The position numbers and the translations under genes are program-made. From contig CM012954.1 of assembly GCA_000181795.3 (NCBI GenBank), forward strand, positions 7,707,472-7,765,374: a stretch of DNA of 57,903 nucleotides, read 5' to 3'. The notes under the pieces are model-generated. The model was not told the origin of the DNA. It saw only the letters and a program-made list of their open reading frames with translations, and did not search any database. The DNA comes from Trichinella spiralis. Taxonomy: Eukaryota; Nematoda; Enoplea; Trichinellida; Trichinellidae. Shown piece by piece: positions 12,869 to 24,977 of this stretch (within the stretch, counting starts at the first letter, position 1; the number at the start of each line of letters is the position of its first letter).

Positions 12869-15800
12869 TCACTGCGAAGCGGGAGAAACTGCCACTTTTG
12901 GCCAGGCAATTTTCGCTTCGTGTCGTTTATAAGCAAACATGTGAGGCTTTCCAGCGGCTCGCAATTGTTCCTTTACCATTTCAGGGCACTCGGATGGAAG
13001 AAGGCAAGTTTCTGAAGCAAAAATAATTCCACATAATTAAATATTAAAAATTCATGTTTTTCTATTATATTGAATAAATAGAAATAAATTTTTTTTCCTA
13101 ACCAAATCCATCAACCAATAAATAGATGCCATGATCTTCTGGATTAGTGATACCAAATTTGTGAGCAATCATCCGACCTATAAAGAAAAAAACAACAACA
13201 ATAAAAGCTGCTTTCGATTTAAAAATTAAATCAATAAACAACAACAGAAATGAAATTACATAATTTTGCAGCAGAAATTTGTGGCAAAGCTGGAAAACAA
13301 TGATTGTGTATGGCACCGCTGACTTCATCCGGAATAGCAACGCGTAAAAATGCGCCCGCTGTTTCGATACTCTAAAAAAATAAATGTACAGATAATTTTT
13401 ATGATAAAACGTAAAAATAGTGATAAAATTTTTACTTCGATGGCAAAAGGACAATTATCGTGAAGCTTTGGCAATAAATCGATATGCTTGAGAACATGCA
13501 CAGCAGACGACAAAGCGGTCAAATAATAGGACGCTTCGCCGAACAACAAAGCCGGATGCAGAAGACCCCAAATGTAATCTGCTTCAATTTCGCAGCCAAC
13601 CACTGAACATCTCGACAAAAGGTAGACCAACAACCGGACAAGTTCTAAAAATGAAAAAAAAGATGAATCATTATTGATTTAAAATTTGAAATCAAAACCA
13701 CCACAATTCAAAAAAACAAAGAAAAAATGCTGACCGTCAGCAGCGGGTAATTCCAACGTGGCGTTGCTGCTATTCGTCGTCTCATAGACAGATCCGCTTC
13801 CTTTGTAAACAACTGAAACAGCACTGAGCAGATATTCCAACTTTTTCAAAGGCGAATAATGATGCTGCATGCTGCGTAATCGACTGCGAACTTTGTCCAT
13901 TTTTGTACCGTCGCATTTATCCTCCTACAACGATTTTGATAAATAAATAATACACACACACATATATATATGACAAAACTAACCAGTATGCCCAATTCTT
14001 CAGGAAGTTTTGCTCGAAGAGCCGCCATATTTTCTGAAAACGTTTCCAAAGATCCATTTTTGGAACTTTCTTTCACAAGAATATGATAAATGTGCGATTT
14101 CAGCGGAGCAAGAATAATTTTTTGCAAAACTCCCTCCAAAATTGCATCGATGTTCAAAAATTCATTTGGCTTCAAGTTGGATCTTTCCATTTCGATTAAA
14201 GAGTGAAAAGCTGCTTCGCCTTGTTTCACCAAATAATTTTTCAATCCATTTATAAATTGGCGTACCTTGAAAACAGAATGCAAAAAATTCAATTCAACAA
14301 AAGAAATTATTCTTTTTACATTTCCAAGAACAACATGCGGATCTGTTTCTTGAGCTTCCATGGTACACTTGATGAACGACTGCACTTGTGCACCAATAAA
14401 CGTATCCGAATTACGAGCAAGTCTGAAAAATTTTACATTTGTTTCAAAAATAAATAAATAACTCCACGTACTGGACAACACAATTTTGAATTTTGATTCC
14501 AGAATCTATACGATGACTTCGACGTTTTTGGGTCTTCGCTTTTGCTATAATAATAAAGATAAAAATTTACCACTAGAGTTTAATAATAATAATAATAATA
14601 TTTATTCACTTCCTCTTACCCATGAGACTGTCCGAATCGCAGTCGCTAACTGAGAATGAATTCAGCTGATCTACGAAACGTTCTCGAGCGATCAGTTCCA
14701 GACGACGTGACGAAGAATCACGCGATGAAGACGGTGAATCTGCGCTTCCGCCGCTGACGCTACTCCGAGCTATGCTGGCACCTCCTTCCGATGGAAGTGG
14801 AATACGTCTAGAAAATTCATCCCACGGAGGAGCGAACATAGTCGGGAAGTTGTTGTTCTACAAATTAATTTTCATTAATAAAAAAATTCTTTAATTTAAA
14901 AAAGTGCTAACTTGAAAAGCTCGAATGTGATCAGCGAGAGCTGCATTCTGACTAGCCGGTGAATTGCAAGGGTTCACTTTTGTATAAACTGCCGGTGAAG
15001 AAGGGGCAGTTGGACTGGAATTTGCCATCCGCCATACGGCCGGTTCCATTTGGGTCTTATTCGCATTTTCTTCCGGCTGGTCCATCGATGTGGCTATGGT
15101 CAGTAAATTTTCCCACATACTCGAGTCCCACGGTTCTGAAAACACCGTGCCGGCCATCGATGCTACAGACCTGCTGTCGTCGAGCTCTTCACCGCTGACA
15201 CCACTGACGGTCGATTCTCGCAAAACGCCATAATCGGATTCTCGTTTCGGCGCCGGTTCCACTACTGCCCGACGTCTGGCCACTTCTTTCTGTCGACGTC
15301 GTGGTGTCGGTGCTGCAGAATCTACCACCCTACCAGCTTCTTCTTCTTCTTCTGCCAGTATCGCTTCCAAACTACGACTACGGTGCCGTTCTCGGACAGA
15401 TGCCGCAATTTCCTTTATTGTAGTCAAATTAGAATTGCTTTTGTTCATCGTTACAACACGAAGCGGTGGAGCATTTCCATTGTTATTATTACCATTAGCA
15501 ACATTAGTAGTAGTAGCAGCAGCATCAGTGGTCACCGTAGCAACTGCTGTTACTGGTGGAATTACATTAGTAGTAGTAGTTGCAGTAGCAGCAGTGGCAG
15601 TAGCAACGTTTGTGGCAACATTTCTCGTTGTTATAGCAGTTGGTCGACTGACTGATTCACTACCACCGTTAAGTAATAATTGCCCCTGTCGAGTTTTCAA
15701 TTCACGAAGCAGTTCGACCATTCCACCGCCGGCATCGATCAAACCCGGCGCGGATAACCTTTTCCCCTGTCCATCGCGGTTCCGTTTGGAAACGTGCCTC

Positions 15801-18800
15801 AGTTCGCTGCTCTGTTCATTGGCACGAGGGGTTGCTTTTTTCGACGCACTCAACCTCAACAAACTGTTGCTTGAATTTGCTGCCCGAGCACTGCCGATGT
15901 TCAAACCTGTCGCCGGGCTACTGACAGCCGGCTTTGGCAACGTAGAACGGGTGAGCAAGCGTCGGCTGGTCAACGCCCCACCAATACGACACCGCTTCAA
16001 TTCTTCGACACAACTTCGCAGGCGGCTTGTCGTCGATCCGCCGCTGCTTATTGTGCAGTTGGACAAAAAATTTGGACAGCCGTTCAATTTTGACAACGAG
16101 CTTTGTCCACTTTGAGCACTGGTCTGTCGCCATGGTTCGTGGGTGATGTTGTTCGTCCAGCCAAGATCGGATTTCTCACGTCGAAGCATACCAAAGCCGG
16201 AAGAATTGGATGAACAAGTTCGCAAGCTTGAGCCGAAATTTCGAAACCCCGTCGAACTGTTGTTGTTGGAGGTGCTGCTGCTGCTGCTACTGGGATTGGT
16301 TGGCTTGAACGTGAGCAACTTTTTCCTGGCCAATGTCGGTGTGCCGGTACAGACCGGCTCGTCCGGCTGAAACAGTCCAGCCAGGCGACGTTCAGGCGTT
16401 GCCCTGCACGCGGTACCCCTGGATGCGGACGTGGAACGAGATTCTCGACCAATGACCGGCTGGCGTGTATGCTCGAAGAAGCTTCGAAATTTGAATGGCT
16501 TCCGACCGCACGAGTCGGCTGCGTTGCTGTTCAACAACAGCCGCGAGCCGAACGCATCGGACAAGCTTCCAGAACGAGCTTTCGAAGCCGGCACCAGCTT
16601 GCACCCGGCGCCAACTCTTGCCGCTGTTCCACCACAACTACTGTTGGTCGAAAACACCGGTGTTGCTGCTAATGTTGTTGTTGTTGTTGTTGCTGCTGTT
16701 GTTGTGGTGGTGGTGGTTATTGCTGTGGTCATCGTTGTTAACGCAACTTTTCCTCCTGCCATCGTTTTAGTTGCCGTGTTCTTCGATGATGCCAATGTCT
16801 GCGTTGTACAGCCAGCCTTGGATGGACAACTGGACAACGACAAACTTCGATTGTTACTATTTTCACTCTGTACAACCGCTGGTAGCAGTGCAGCTTTGCG
16901 CACTTTGCCAGAAACAATTTTTCTCCCATCGGATGGAATCAAATCAGCCGTCCAAAATTCTTGACCAAGCAGCGCATAAGAGCACAATTCACGCCTGGTT
17001 TCACATTGCATCACCGTTCGAGGAAGTGTAAGCTTGCATTCCAGCTCTTCACTGTCAGAAGGAAAATCAAAAATCAACATAAATGAATCTCTATCTAAAT
17101 AAGCATATATACCCGTTATCCATGTAGTAAGCTAACAGCAAAGGCAATGCAGCAAAAGTGTTCGGTGACCCTTCGAGTCGCACTCCCACACTGGTCACCT
17201 CGATCAAATAATGCTCAATCGCTTCCTGATCGTCGGCTGAAGACAATTTCACTGTCAACGCCATTGAATTCGGCTGTGTCGAACGACGCACAATGAAATT
17301 CTAGCAAAAAAAATATTCATGTATTGCATGCATTAGCAATGACACAAATGCTAGTAGGCAGGAAAAAAAACAACGCCGGAAGTGCAATGATTCATGCAAC
17401 TGTCGATGCGGTGTGCTGCCTATCCACTTTCTCCCAACACAAAACCACCGGACGTCACAACAATACTCTGCCCAATTGTTCACAATGCAATGGGAATCCT
17501 GTACCCTAGTTTATTCGCAGAGATTGGATTACAAAGTAATTCGCTTCCAACCTTTCTCTACTACTACTACTCCTTTTCTAATCATGCTAAATTAAAATAA
17601 AAATTTGAACAACATGCAAATTTTACAATAAAATTAAATGAAAATAATTTTTATCAACAAGAAAATAAGAAATCAGAAAGAAAATGAACAATAATAATAA
17701 TAATCTCGACTGACCGTGGATAACTTTAACTAAATACATTCGTATTGCATTTACTGAAAAATTTTTAAATAAATGCAACAACCTATTTCAAACTGGTGTA
17801 ACTTATCGCAAAAGAACTGACAAATAATTTCTTCAAGAAAAATAGAGCGCATAACTCATTCAATATAACAAATTAGAACAAAAATGTCCCCTTTGGCCAG
17901 TTTTTAAGCATTCTATCTTCACGTTGGTGCTCAAAATCTGTACCACACTATTAATTTATCCATTTTTCAAAATGAAATGTTTAATAAAGACATCACATAA
18001 TTCAAGTAACACTTGCTCAACAACTACAATACTACTAGTAAGTAGTTGTTGCTAATTTCTTGACAAGCGTTGATTGTATTTGTCATCTTATGGGTTTCAT
18101 TCAGTTTATCGCAAAAAAATTTTTTTAGTAAAGTTTAAATAAATAAATAATTGTAATCAAACAAATAATAATAATTCTTAAAATTAAACAACCAAACAAA
18201 TATTATTTATACTTCAATGTCAGCATATGAAAAAATGTCAATGTTCCAAATCAAACTGCTCATTTGCCCTACAGTGAACTGAGAACTTAAACATCACTTC
18301 TTTCATCATCATCTTCATTATCAGTACACTTCAACAATACAGTAATGCTTTTGAAACTTCACCATTCTTTCTTTCATTTTTTTCACACTTGAAACATTCT
18401 CCCAGTTTGCTTATGTATTTGAAACTTTCCACTTTTTTTTTACAAATTTAAAATTGACAATATAAAAGTTTGAAAAACCGAAATATTGCATCATAAACAA
18501 ATCATCAATCATAAGTCAATAAAATTTTCTAGCTTCATATTTCACTTTCAATCTCACAAAACAGAGTGCGTATTTTCAACCGTTTTTCCTCCCAGTTATT
18601 CTATCCAAAATCAACACATTACATGAAAAAGTGAAAAATGGTGAAGTAGTTTCATCAGTTTCAAAAATTGCATATGGCAATATGTAAAATTTCAGTAGTC
18701 AAAGTTCTGAGATTAAGAAATTAATTTAAAAAAGTTGAAAAGTGATAAAAATAATTCAACATTTTTCACATTTGATGAATTTTGTTACAATAAATGGCAA

Positions 18801-19434
18801 ATTTCTCGTGAAACAGAAATAAAATTAAATAAGCGATGAAAAATAAAAAGCCCGTGTTGAATTTGATTGACAGGCGCAAATGTGCTGTTGTTCAAATGTG
18901 AATTTAGCGTTGAAAAGTGAACAATAATAACACTGGCACCGTCCGGTCAGTGGCTTTGGGCCAACAATAAAATCATAATAATAAAAGTGAAAGAAGAGAG
19001 AATGCAAAAAAAAAGAGAACACAGAAACCAATTTTATGCTGCTGCTGATTGATATAGTTGTTGTCATTTGGAAACGTAATCAGAAAAGAAGAATAAAGCA
19101 AAAGTATGTATATGAATATGAAAAATTAAACAACAACAAAACAACTTACCCCAATGTCACTGTTGCGCAAAAGATGCGAAGCGGCTAGACGGTCGACGTG
19201 GGGCAAATTCCATATTGGATGCGTGCGAACGAGACGCTCCATCGACGAGACGGCGGCCCGCCTCTGTGGACTGGGTCCACTATTCTGCACAGTGCCCGAG
19301 TGACCAGTCGCCGACCCGGATTCGACGGCGGCGGCGAACACGTCGTCATCTTCACCAGTGGCCGATTCCAAAGAGCTCAACGACGACACTGACGATGACG
19401 CCGACACTGGCACTTTGCCAACAACTGCCGCCAT
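12869..19434 (-). CDS. RIN/sprint-family Rab5 guanine nucleotide exchange factor (SH2-VPS9-RA)
   Basis: Activates Rab5-type GTPases on early endosomes, probably downstream of Ras and tyrosine kinases. Twelve exons close in frame to 1,345 residues: 19434-19150, 17300-17113, 17051-14912, 14857-14620, 14544-14472, 14422-14320, 14265-13984, 13924-13735, 13644-13436, 13371-13260, 13177-13103, 13011-12869. Residues about 75-165 are an SH2 domain (HPIWNLPHVDRLAASHLL, then GNFIVRRS with the phosphotyrosine Arg, then RLEGSPNTFAALPLLLAYY). Exon 3 encodes about 710 residues of Ser/Thr/Asn/Ala-rich linker with poly-Thr runs. The VPS9 domain follows (LLHPALLFGEASYYLTALSSAV), then a Ras-associating domain (HKFGITNPEDHGIYLLVDG ending KPHMFAYKRHEAK). 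Exon 3 is GC-rich relative to the window. Intron 1 is 1.85 kb. Family membership is secure; the exact paralogue (RIN1-3, sprint) cannot be assigned by eye. Confidence 0.93.
14580..14600. repeat. (AAT)n microsatellite in a RIN-like intron
   Basis: A short run of TAA/AAT units lies in the intron between the exons ending at 14620 and starting at 14544 of the minus-strand RIN-like gene. Confidence 0.8.
17301..19149 (-). other. First intron of the RIN-like gene
   Basis: A 1.85 kb intron splitting the SH2 domain between the codons for DIG and NFIVRR, with a GTAAGT donor at 19149 and a CTAG acceptor at 17302-17301. It is much longer than most introns here. I see no open frame with similarity, no repeat array and no RNA gene in it; regulatory content is possible but not visible. 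Confidence 0.7.
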
Positions 19435-21668
19435 CGAACTTTCGCAGACAATTACTGAAAATGCAAATGAGTTTCAAAGACAAAAAAAACCACTTGTACT
19501 TGTGTAAACAGAACAACTGTCGTATTGGAGTAAATAAAAGTGACGCTGAACGGAAATCAAGCCGAACAAAACGGCCAAAGCGCATGCTTATACGAAAAGC
19601 ATCCGTCCACCAATTAGCACAAAGCGCGCGCAACAAATTTTCTCTCTTTCGCTTACTCGCTCTGCAATTTCCGGCCGAAATTGAAGAAAAATCAAAATGC
19701 AAAAGCAAACCAACGCCACGACACGAAACACTACTGCCGGCCAGTGAAAAAGCCGCAAACGGGCCAACACTACTACTCGAACTACAACAACGCGCCAGGT
19801 CGATCGAAAACACAAACTCAGGTCACAACACATCAACGCGTCTCAACAGATCAACACCAAAATAGAATAAAATATTAATTATTAATTGTTTAAGGGATAA
19901 ACAAAATAAATTATTGATTTTTCATTTAACAATTTAATTTAAAAAATGCATTTTTATAAGCAAATAAAAAAAAACAAAAAAAACAGTCATCTATTTACCC
20001 AATTCAATGCATTCTCTTGTCTAAATAAGAAGCGGCATAATAACGCGAATTATTATTATTTTTGATTATTTGTAAAAAATTTATATAAAATGAACAAATC
20101 AAACAATCAAAAATCAAAAAGATCAACTGTCAAGGTGAAATTATGATACTAAAAAAGGATATCAAAAAAAAGAAAAGAAAAAATTGCTTACCACTTTTGA
20201 AAATGCATAAAAACCTGCTAGCTGAATTGAGCCGTCAAAATTAGAAAGCATGCCAAAATTCCATGCCAAAATTCCACACCAAAAGCTCATAGCTGAACAA
20301 AGCTTTCTCAATATGGACGATTGTCAGGCAACACATGCTACGGAAACATCGGAATTTAACAGTATTTCGAATAACGATGCACAGGTTCAAAAATCGATTT
20401 CAAAAAATAATAACAGTCATACTTTATCATTTCTGACATCGGTTGAGTAAATATTGATTTTATTAATTTGTATTTGTTGTTATTTTTGTTTTATTAAGTA
20501 ATATATTGCAATTCAAGCATTAATTTACAAATTTAATTTATTAAAACTGAAAAATATGCGTTATTTTTCATTAGCTGTTTTTGTAATGCCATTACTCTTT
20601 TTTCGTCTACATTCCATTGAATGCTTATGTTAATTGAATTGCTTATTTACATTCACTGTGATTCATGCCTCGCGTAACTTTTCATCACGGCTCATCGCAT
20701 TAAGAGAAATTCCAACAAATTGATGCTTATTTTAAAACCAATCAAGTATAGACAAATACTTCAAATTTTACATCAAGACAACATTATGTTAGTGATGAAA
20801 GCAGCCATGAACTTAACAAAAATATTATTAACTGATCAATAAAAGATGTAATAGTTGACATCAAACCTGAACTTTAACTTTTTCAAGGTTTAAGGCGAAA
20901 CCGTTTAATTATTTTGTTTATCAATAAGCGTAACACATAATTATGACAATAAAAAACATTTACGTTAGAGAAATATGTAGGGAAATTATTTTAAACCATA
21001 TAAAGTGAACGGCCAATCAGAATATTCGACATTAGTAAATCATATTCAACAAATATTTCTAATTTAAAATTGAACATTTCATTTCAACTATAAACATGCA
21101 TTCCTTTACATAAAATAAATGAAACTGTTTATGTTCCTGAAAAGGCCATTTAAATATGCTTTGAAAGCAGTTATCCAGAGTATCAGGCATGTTTCTGCTA
21201 CTCAAGAGTGTAAATTATGTAAAATATATATGAAAAAAATGAAATTCAAATAAAAATTTATTCAAAGCATGGGAAATGCTTTATGCTCTCAAACTTTTGA
21301 GGCATTTAGCTCCATAACGCATTCTACTCAATGAAACGGACGCTTTCTTTAACCACTTTCCGGTATACTGTATACTTATAAATATTCTTTTTTAAAATAT
21401 TCGTTAAATATACAATTCTGATAAATGAATTTATGATTTATGTTTCAGTTTTGAAATTATAATTTAATTTTTAACTGACTTTTAATTTTACATCGTACGT
21501 CACTCAAAACTTGAGTTACTTTAAACTACAGTGTATTTAGCAAAACAGTTACTAGGGTGAATTTTGTACTATTACACGCTGATAGCTGTGTATTTGGTTA
21601 GGTTAGCACTGCATTTTTAGAACTGAAATTGTTATCAATTGAATAGATACTGCGAATTAATTGTTAAT
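19435..21668. other. Divergent intergenic region between RIN-like gene and SDE2
   Basis: 2.2 kb separating a minus-strand and a plus-strand gene, so it should hold both promoters. The 19450-19850 stretch is less AT-rich and may be 5' UTR or promoter of the RIN-like gene. A possible small plus-strand frame lies at 20250-20450. The rest is AT-rich with no clear features. Confidence 0.45.
20250..20450 (+). CDS. Possible small open frame, unrecognised
   Basis: A 66-residue frame starting MPKFHAKIPHQKLIAEQ and ending SHTLSFLTSVE. It is polar, Ser/Asn-rich, has no signal peptide or membrane segment and resembles nothing I know. Codon composition around 20280-20430 is slightly more balanced than its surroundings, which is the only support. 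It is upstream of and divergent from the RIN-like gene. It could equally be a chance frame or part of an untranslated exon. Confidence 0.2.
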   Translation: MPKFHAKIPHQKLIAEQSFLNMDDCQATHATETSEFNSISNNDAQVQKSISKNNNSHTLSFLTSVE

Positions 21669-22672
21669 ATGAAAATTCCGCTCCAAGAATTGCTTCTTCT
21701 TGAAAGAACTTCATATTCTGTTCTGTTGAATGGCAAAATTATTTACGATTGGACGTCTCTGAAAGAAGATGATCCTTACGAAGTGCGCGTTAAGTTATGT
21801 GGAGGAAAAGGAGGTATTTTATTGTATCATTGCTCTGAAATTCCGTTTAACATTCAACTACGTTATAGGTTTTGGTTCCTTGCTGCGTTCCTTTGGTTCG
21901 CAGTTTTACAGATCAACAAATCGTGATATGTGCAGAGATTTATCAGGCCGACGATTGAAAAATAAAAAGGATGAAGATCGACTACGTAAATATATTGAAG
22001 TTTTGACAGCACGGAGGAAAATGATGCGCAAGCGTATGGAAGAGCGATATGAGCGATTGAAAAGGGTTCCAACGCATAATTTTGACGATGAACAGTACAG
22101 CAAATCAAAGAGGACTATATTGGAAGAAACAGATAATGCACTTAAAGAAGGTATGCATATTTCAGTTTTGTCTATTCCTGTTAAATGTTTTTCTGATTGT
22201 ATAAAAAAAATTTTTAGGTTTGTCAGCAAAAAATAAAAATGTGAAGAAGGATGTAAAATCTGATGCTGCTGAAATCAACAAGTTAATTTTTTTTTCTAAC
22301 TAAATTATAACTGTCAATTAATTATTGCATTTTATTTTAGTGAAACGGAAAATTCTGTGGCAAAAAATGCAACAAAAAAGGAGAGAAATTCCACTTCTGC
22401 AAGCAAGTTAAGCACAGATATTCGTGGTGGCATGTGGTAAGCAAGGCGATGCATATATCATCCTTGCATGATTATTATCTATTTCGAATTTATAGGATTG
22501 GTGTTGATTTAAGCGAGTATCATTCTGACTCCTCTGATAATGAAATTGCCGATGAAAAGTCAAAGGTATGCTAGTTTTTTATTCTTCCCAGTTACTGACA
22601 TGATAAAAGTGGGAAGTAATGTTTAAATTATTGCATTTATTACATGTTAATGAAATATTTTAGGTTCAATAA
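21669..22672 (+). CDS. SDE2: SDE2 replication-stress / splicing factor homologue
   Basis: SDE2 is made as a ubiquitin-like fold fused to a C-terminal protein; cleavage at a GGKGG site frees the functional part, which acts in pre-mRNA splicing in fission yeast and in replication-fork protection in human cells. Six exons (21669-21813, 21869-22150, 22218-22281, 22341-22436, 22496-22565, 22664-22672) give 221 residues. The cleavage motif LCGGKGG is at residues about 44-50 and continues FGSLLRSFGSQ, then NRDMCRDLSGRRL, the family hallmark. A basic coiled-coil-like stretch (RRKMMRKRMEERYERLKRV) follows, then a Ser/Asp-rich tail. The usual start region is uncertain: the frame is open slightly upstream (NRYCELIVN) behind a possible acceptor near 21646, so an extra 5' exon or a spliced leader may complete the first beta strand. 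The last exon has only three codons. It is shorter than human SDE2. Confidence 0.9.
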
Positions 22673-23147
22673 ATGTGAACGTTGTCATATGCACGTCTTG
22701 TCAGATTTCATGAAGAATTAGAATATTTGCTGAACAGAAAACTATTGATTTTTATTCTGTTTTATTACATTATAACTATATTATTATTTGTGATGATTAT
22801 TCTTTTTCACCTTGTATATATTTTTGGAATGGAATTTTTTAATAAAATGTTTTTGAAAATCATGTTACCAAATGAAATTGGTATTGTGGTAGTTGATCAT
22901 TTATATATATAATGACATCTTAAACTGTTTTTTTAATATTAATAAATTTCTAATTACATTAACAGAACGCCTTGAACATTGTTACAGTTGACCCTATTTC
23001 AGCCAACGCTGACATGCACATCACAAAAGGTGTACTGTCGACTTGTATAAATTATATTGTCACTAAATTGATAAAAGTGACGGCGTTTTCTTTGCCATAC
23101 GATAACAGTCATTTTTTCTGTAAACTTCGACCATAGTATTTACATAT
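22673..23147. other. Spacer between SDE2 and TMX1
   Basis: 475 bp between two plus-strand genes. It holds the SDE2 3' UTR and TMX1 promoter or, if the two are co-transcribed, the intercistronic spacer. No additional gene is visible; an open frame at 22682-22912 is hydrophobic low complexity. Confidence 0.4.
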
Positions 23148-24977
23148 ATGAAGCAAATATTGTTAATTTTGTGTTTTTCTGTTGCCATCAATGCAGCTTC
23201 GAAGTTGTTATACCACATCAATGAAGACAATTGGAAACAGATCCTCAAAGATGAGTGGATGATAGAATTGTGAGTATTTAGATAAATTATTATTTTAAAC
23301 AATATTTATATTTAACTGACAGTACTTTGGAATTATTTTTTTGCGTAATGTGAAGTGTAATTCTATTATTTATATTCAAATATGTTTGTGAAAAGGTTTA
23401 AATTATATTTATGAAAATCTGAAGATGGAAAGTATGAAAATAATTTCAAAACCCCGTGAAGGTATTGTTGATATTTGAAATTGAAATATAATTCTGTAAA
23501 CTGTTTTCAATGTATTTTTTTTATTTTTTTTCTAAAATAATGATTAGAGTTCTATAGAAGTCCGATGACCTTTTAGATGTTGTAGTTGGGTCGTCGGCAT
23601 TGCTCTCTACAGTTTGAGAAAACGTTGAAAAAGTTGACCCGTACCGGATTTTTGTCCTCGACTTCGATGTTGCCATAGGCTAAATAATTCTTTGAAACTC
23701 CGGCACGTCATTTTTAAAATTCGGTCATGCCAACTTCATTTTCCATTTTCAGTTTTGATACTATCATGATATAAATTCTTAAACTAAATTCAACTTTTCA
23801 TTTGAGATCCAATCTACGTCAAGCTTAATCAGTTGAACATTTCCGTATCATTTACAAGCTTGTCATATTTAGAATTTAATGCTGAACATATTTTTGAAAT
23901 GCACTTGATGAGAACATGGTTTTGTAAAAGTAGCTGTTTATCTGTAATTCTTAATTTTTGTTTTATATAAAATGTGAAATTTATTATTATAGTTAAAAAA
24001 ATAGTACTGTTTTATAATTTAGCCATGCGCCGTGGTGTCCAGCTTGCAAGGATCTCAGCAAAGCATGGTCGTCGTTTGCGGAATGGAGCAAAGATTTGAA
24101 AATAAAAGTAGCAGAAGTGGACGTTACGTCTAATCCTGGTAAAGTTGTATCTGTTGAATGTGGAATTGTATCAGAAAAAAAAGCAGCTTAATGTTATTTC
24201 TGTATAGGTCTCAGCGGAAGATTTCTAGTCACCGCTCTGCCAACAATTTTACAGTAAGCGTTTTCCATTTTGCACTTTAGTAAAAGAATTATTTTTACAT
24301 CTTTTTTTCAGTGTCAAAGATGGAATTTTTCGTACTTACACAGGAGCCAGAGATAAAGAAGATTTTGTTTCATTTATCGAAAAGAAAAAGTGGACAATAG
24401 TTGATCCTCTGCCATCATGGAAGCATCCAGACTCTTTTCAGTATGTATTATTTTTAATGCTTTGTTGATATATTGTTTTTTTTTGTTTTTTAGAATGGGA
24501 ATTGTTTCTTTGTTTTTCAAGTTGAGCATGGCAGTTCGAGATTTGCATGTTACATTAATAGAGAAATATGGACTGTCGTCGTGGATGTCGTATTCATTAT
24601 TTGGCTTTATCACGCTGTTTTTGGGTTGCGTGCTGGGATTTGTATAAATTCCTCTTTTTGTGCAGGAATTTTTAATTATTAAATTATGTTGCATTTTATT
24701 TAGGTAATTGTTTTCATAATTGATCGGGTTTTTCCGACGAAACTTCCATCAACGACTACTACGACGACGAAAGTTCAGAAAAAAGGAAAAGCAAAGAATC
24801 GTAAAACCAATGATAATAAAAGCAGTGGTGATTCTGCACCGCACAGTGAAAGTAGATCTTTTTTTAAAAAAATGTATTTCATTTGCAATTTATTATTGAT
24901 TTTTAATATTACTTTCAGGTGAACATCATGCAAACGATGACAATACACGTCGCCGAAAATCAGTCAAAGCTGAATAG
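23148..24977 (+). CDS. TMX1: Thioredoxin-related transmembrane protein 1
   Basis: ER membrane oxidoreductase of the protein disulfide isomerase family that reduces or rearranges disulfides of membrane clients. Seven exons close in frame: 23148-23269, 24023-24138, 24208-24253, 24312-24440, 24494-24641, 24704-24851, 24919-24977, giving 255 residues. A signal peptide (MKQILLILCFSVAINA) is followed by a thioredoxin domain with EWMIEFHAPWCPACKDL; the CPAC active site is the one characteristic of TMX1. NPGLSGRFLVTALPTILHV contains the conserved cis-Pro. A single membrane span (SYSLFGFITLFLGCVLGFV and onward) precedes a Lys/Thr-rich cytosolic tail. Intron 1 (753 nt) carries an unusual folded, less AT-rich stretch at 23560-23715. 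A poly(A) signal follows at 25217. Confidence 0.95.
23560..23715 (+). ncRNA. Possible structured RNA inside TMX1 intron 1
   Basis: This roughly 155-nt stretch is clearly less AT-rich than the intron around it. CCGATGAC at 23562-23569 can pair with GTCGTCGG at 23590-23597 (eight pairs, one G-U), and CCGGA at 23644-23648 with TCCGG at 23699-23703. Two hairpins in an intron fit a snoRNA-like arrangement, but I cannot match H/ACA or C/D boxes convincingly. Its strand is assumed to follow the host gene. Confidence 0.25.

Noticed and set aside
15435-16115. 226-aa plus-strand frame and other long plus-strand frames across 14900-17050
   Set aside because: They are antisense to the GC-rich linker exon of the RIN-like gene; repeated trinucleotides keep several frames open at once.
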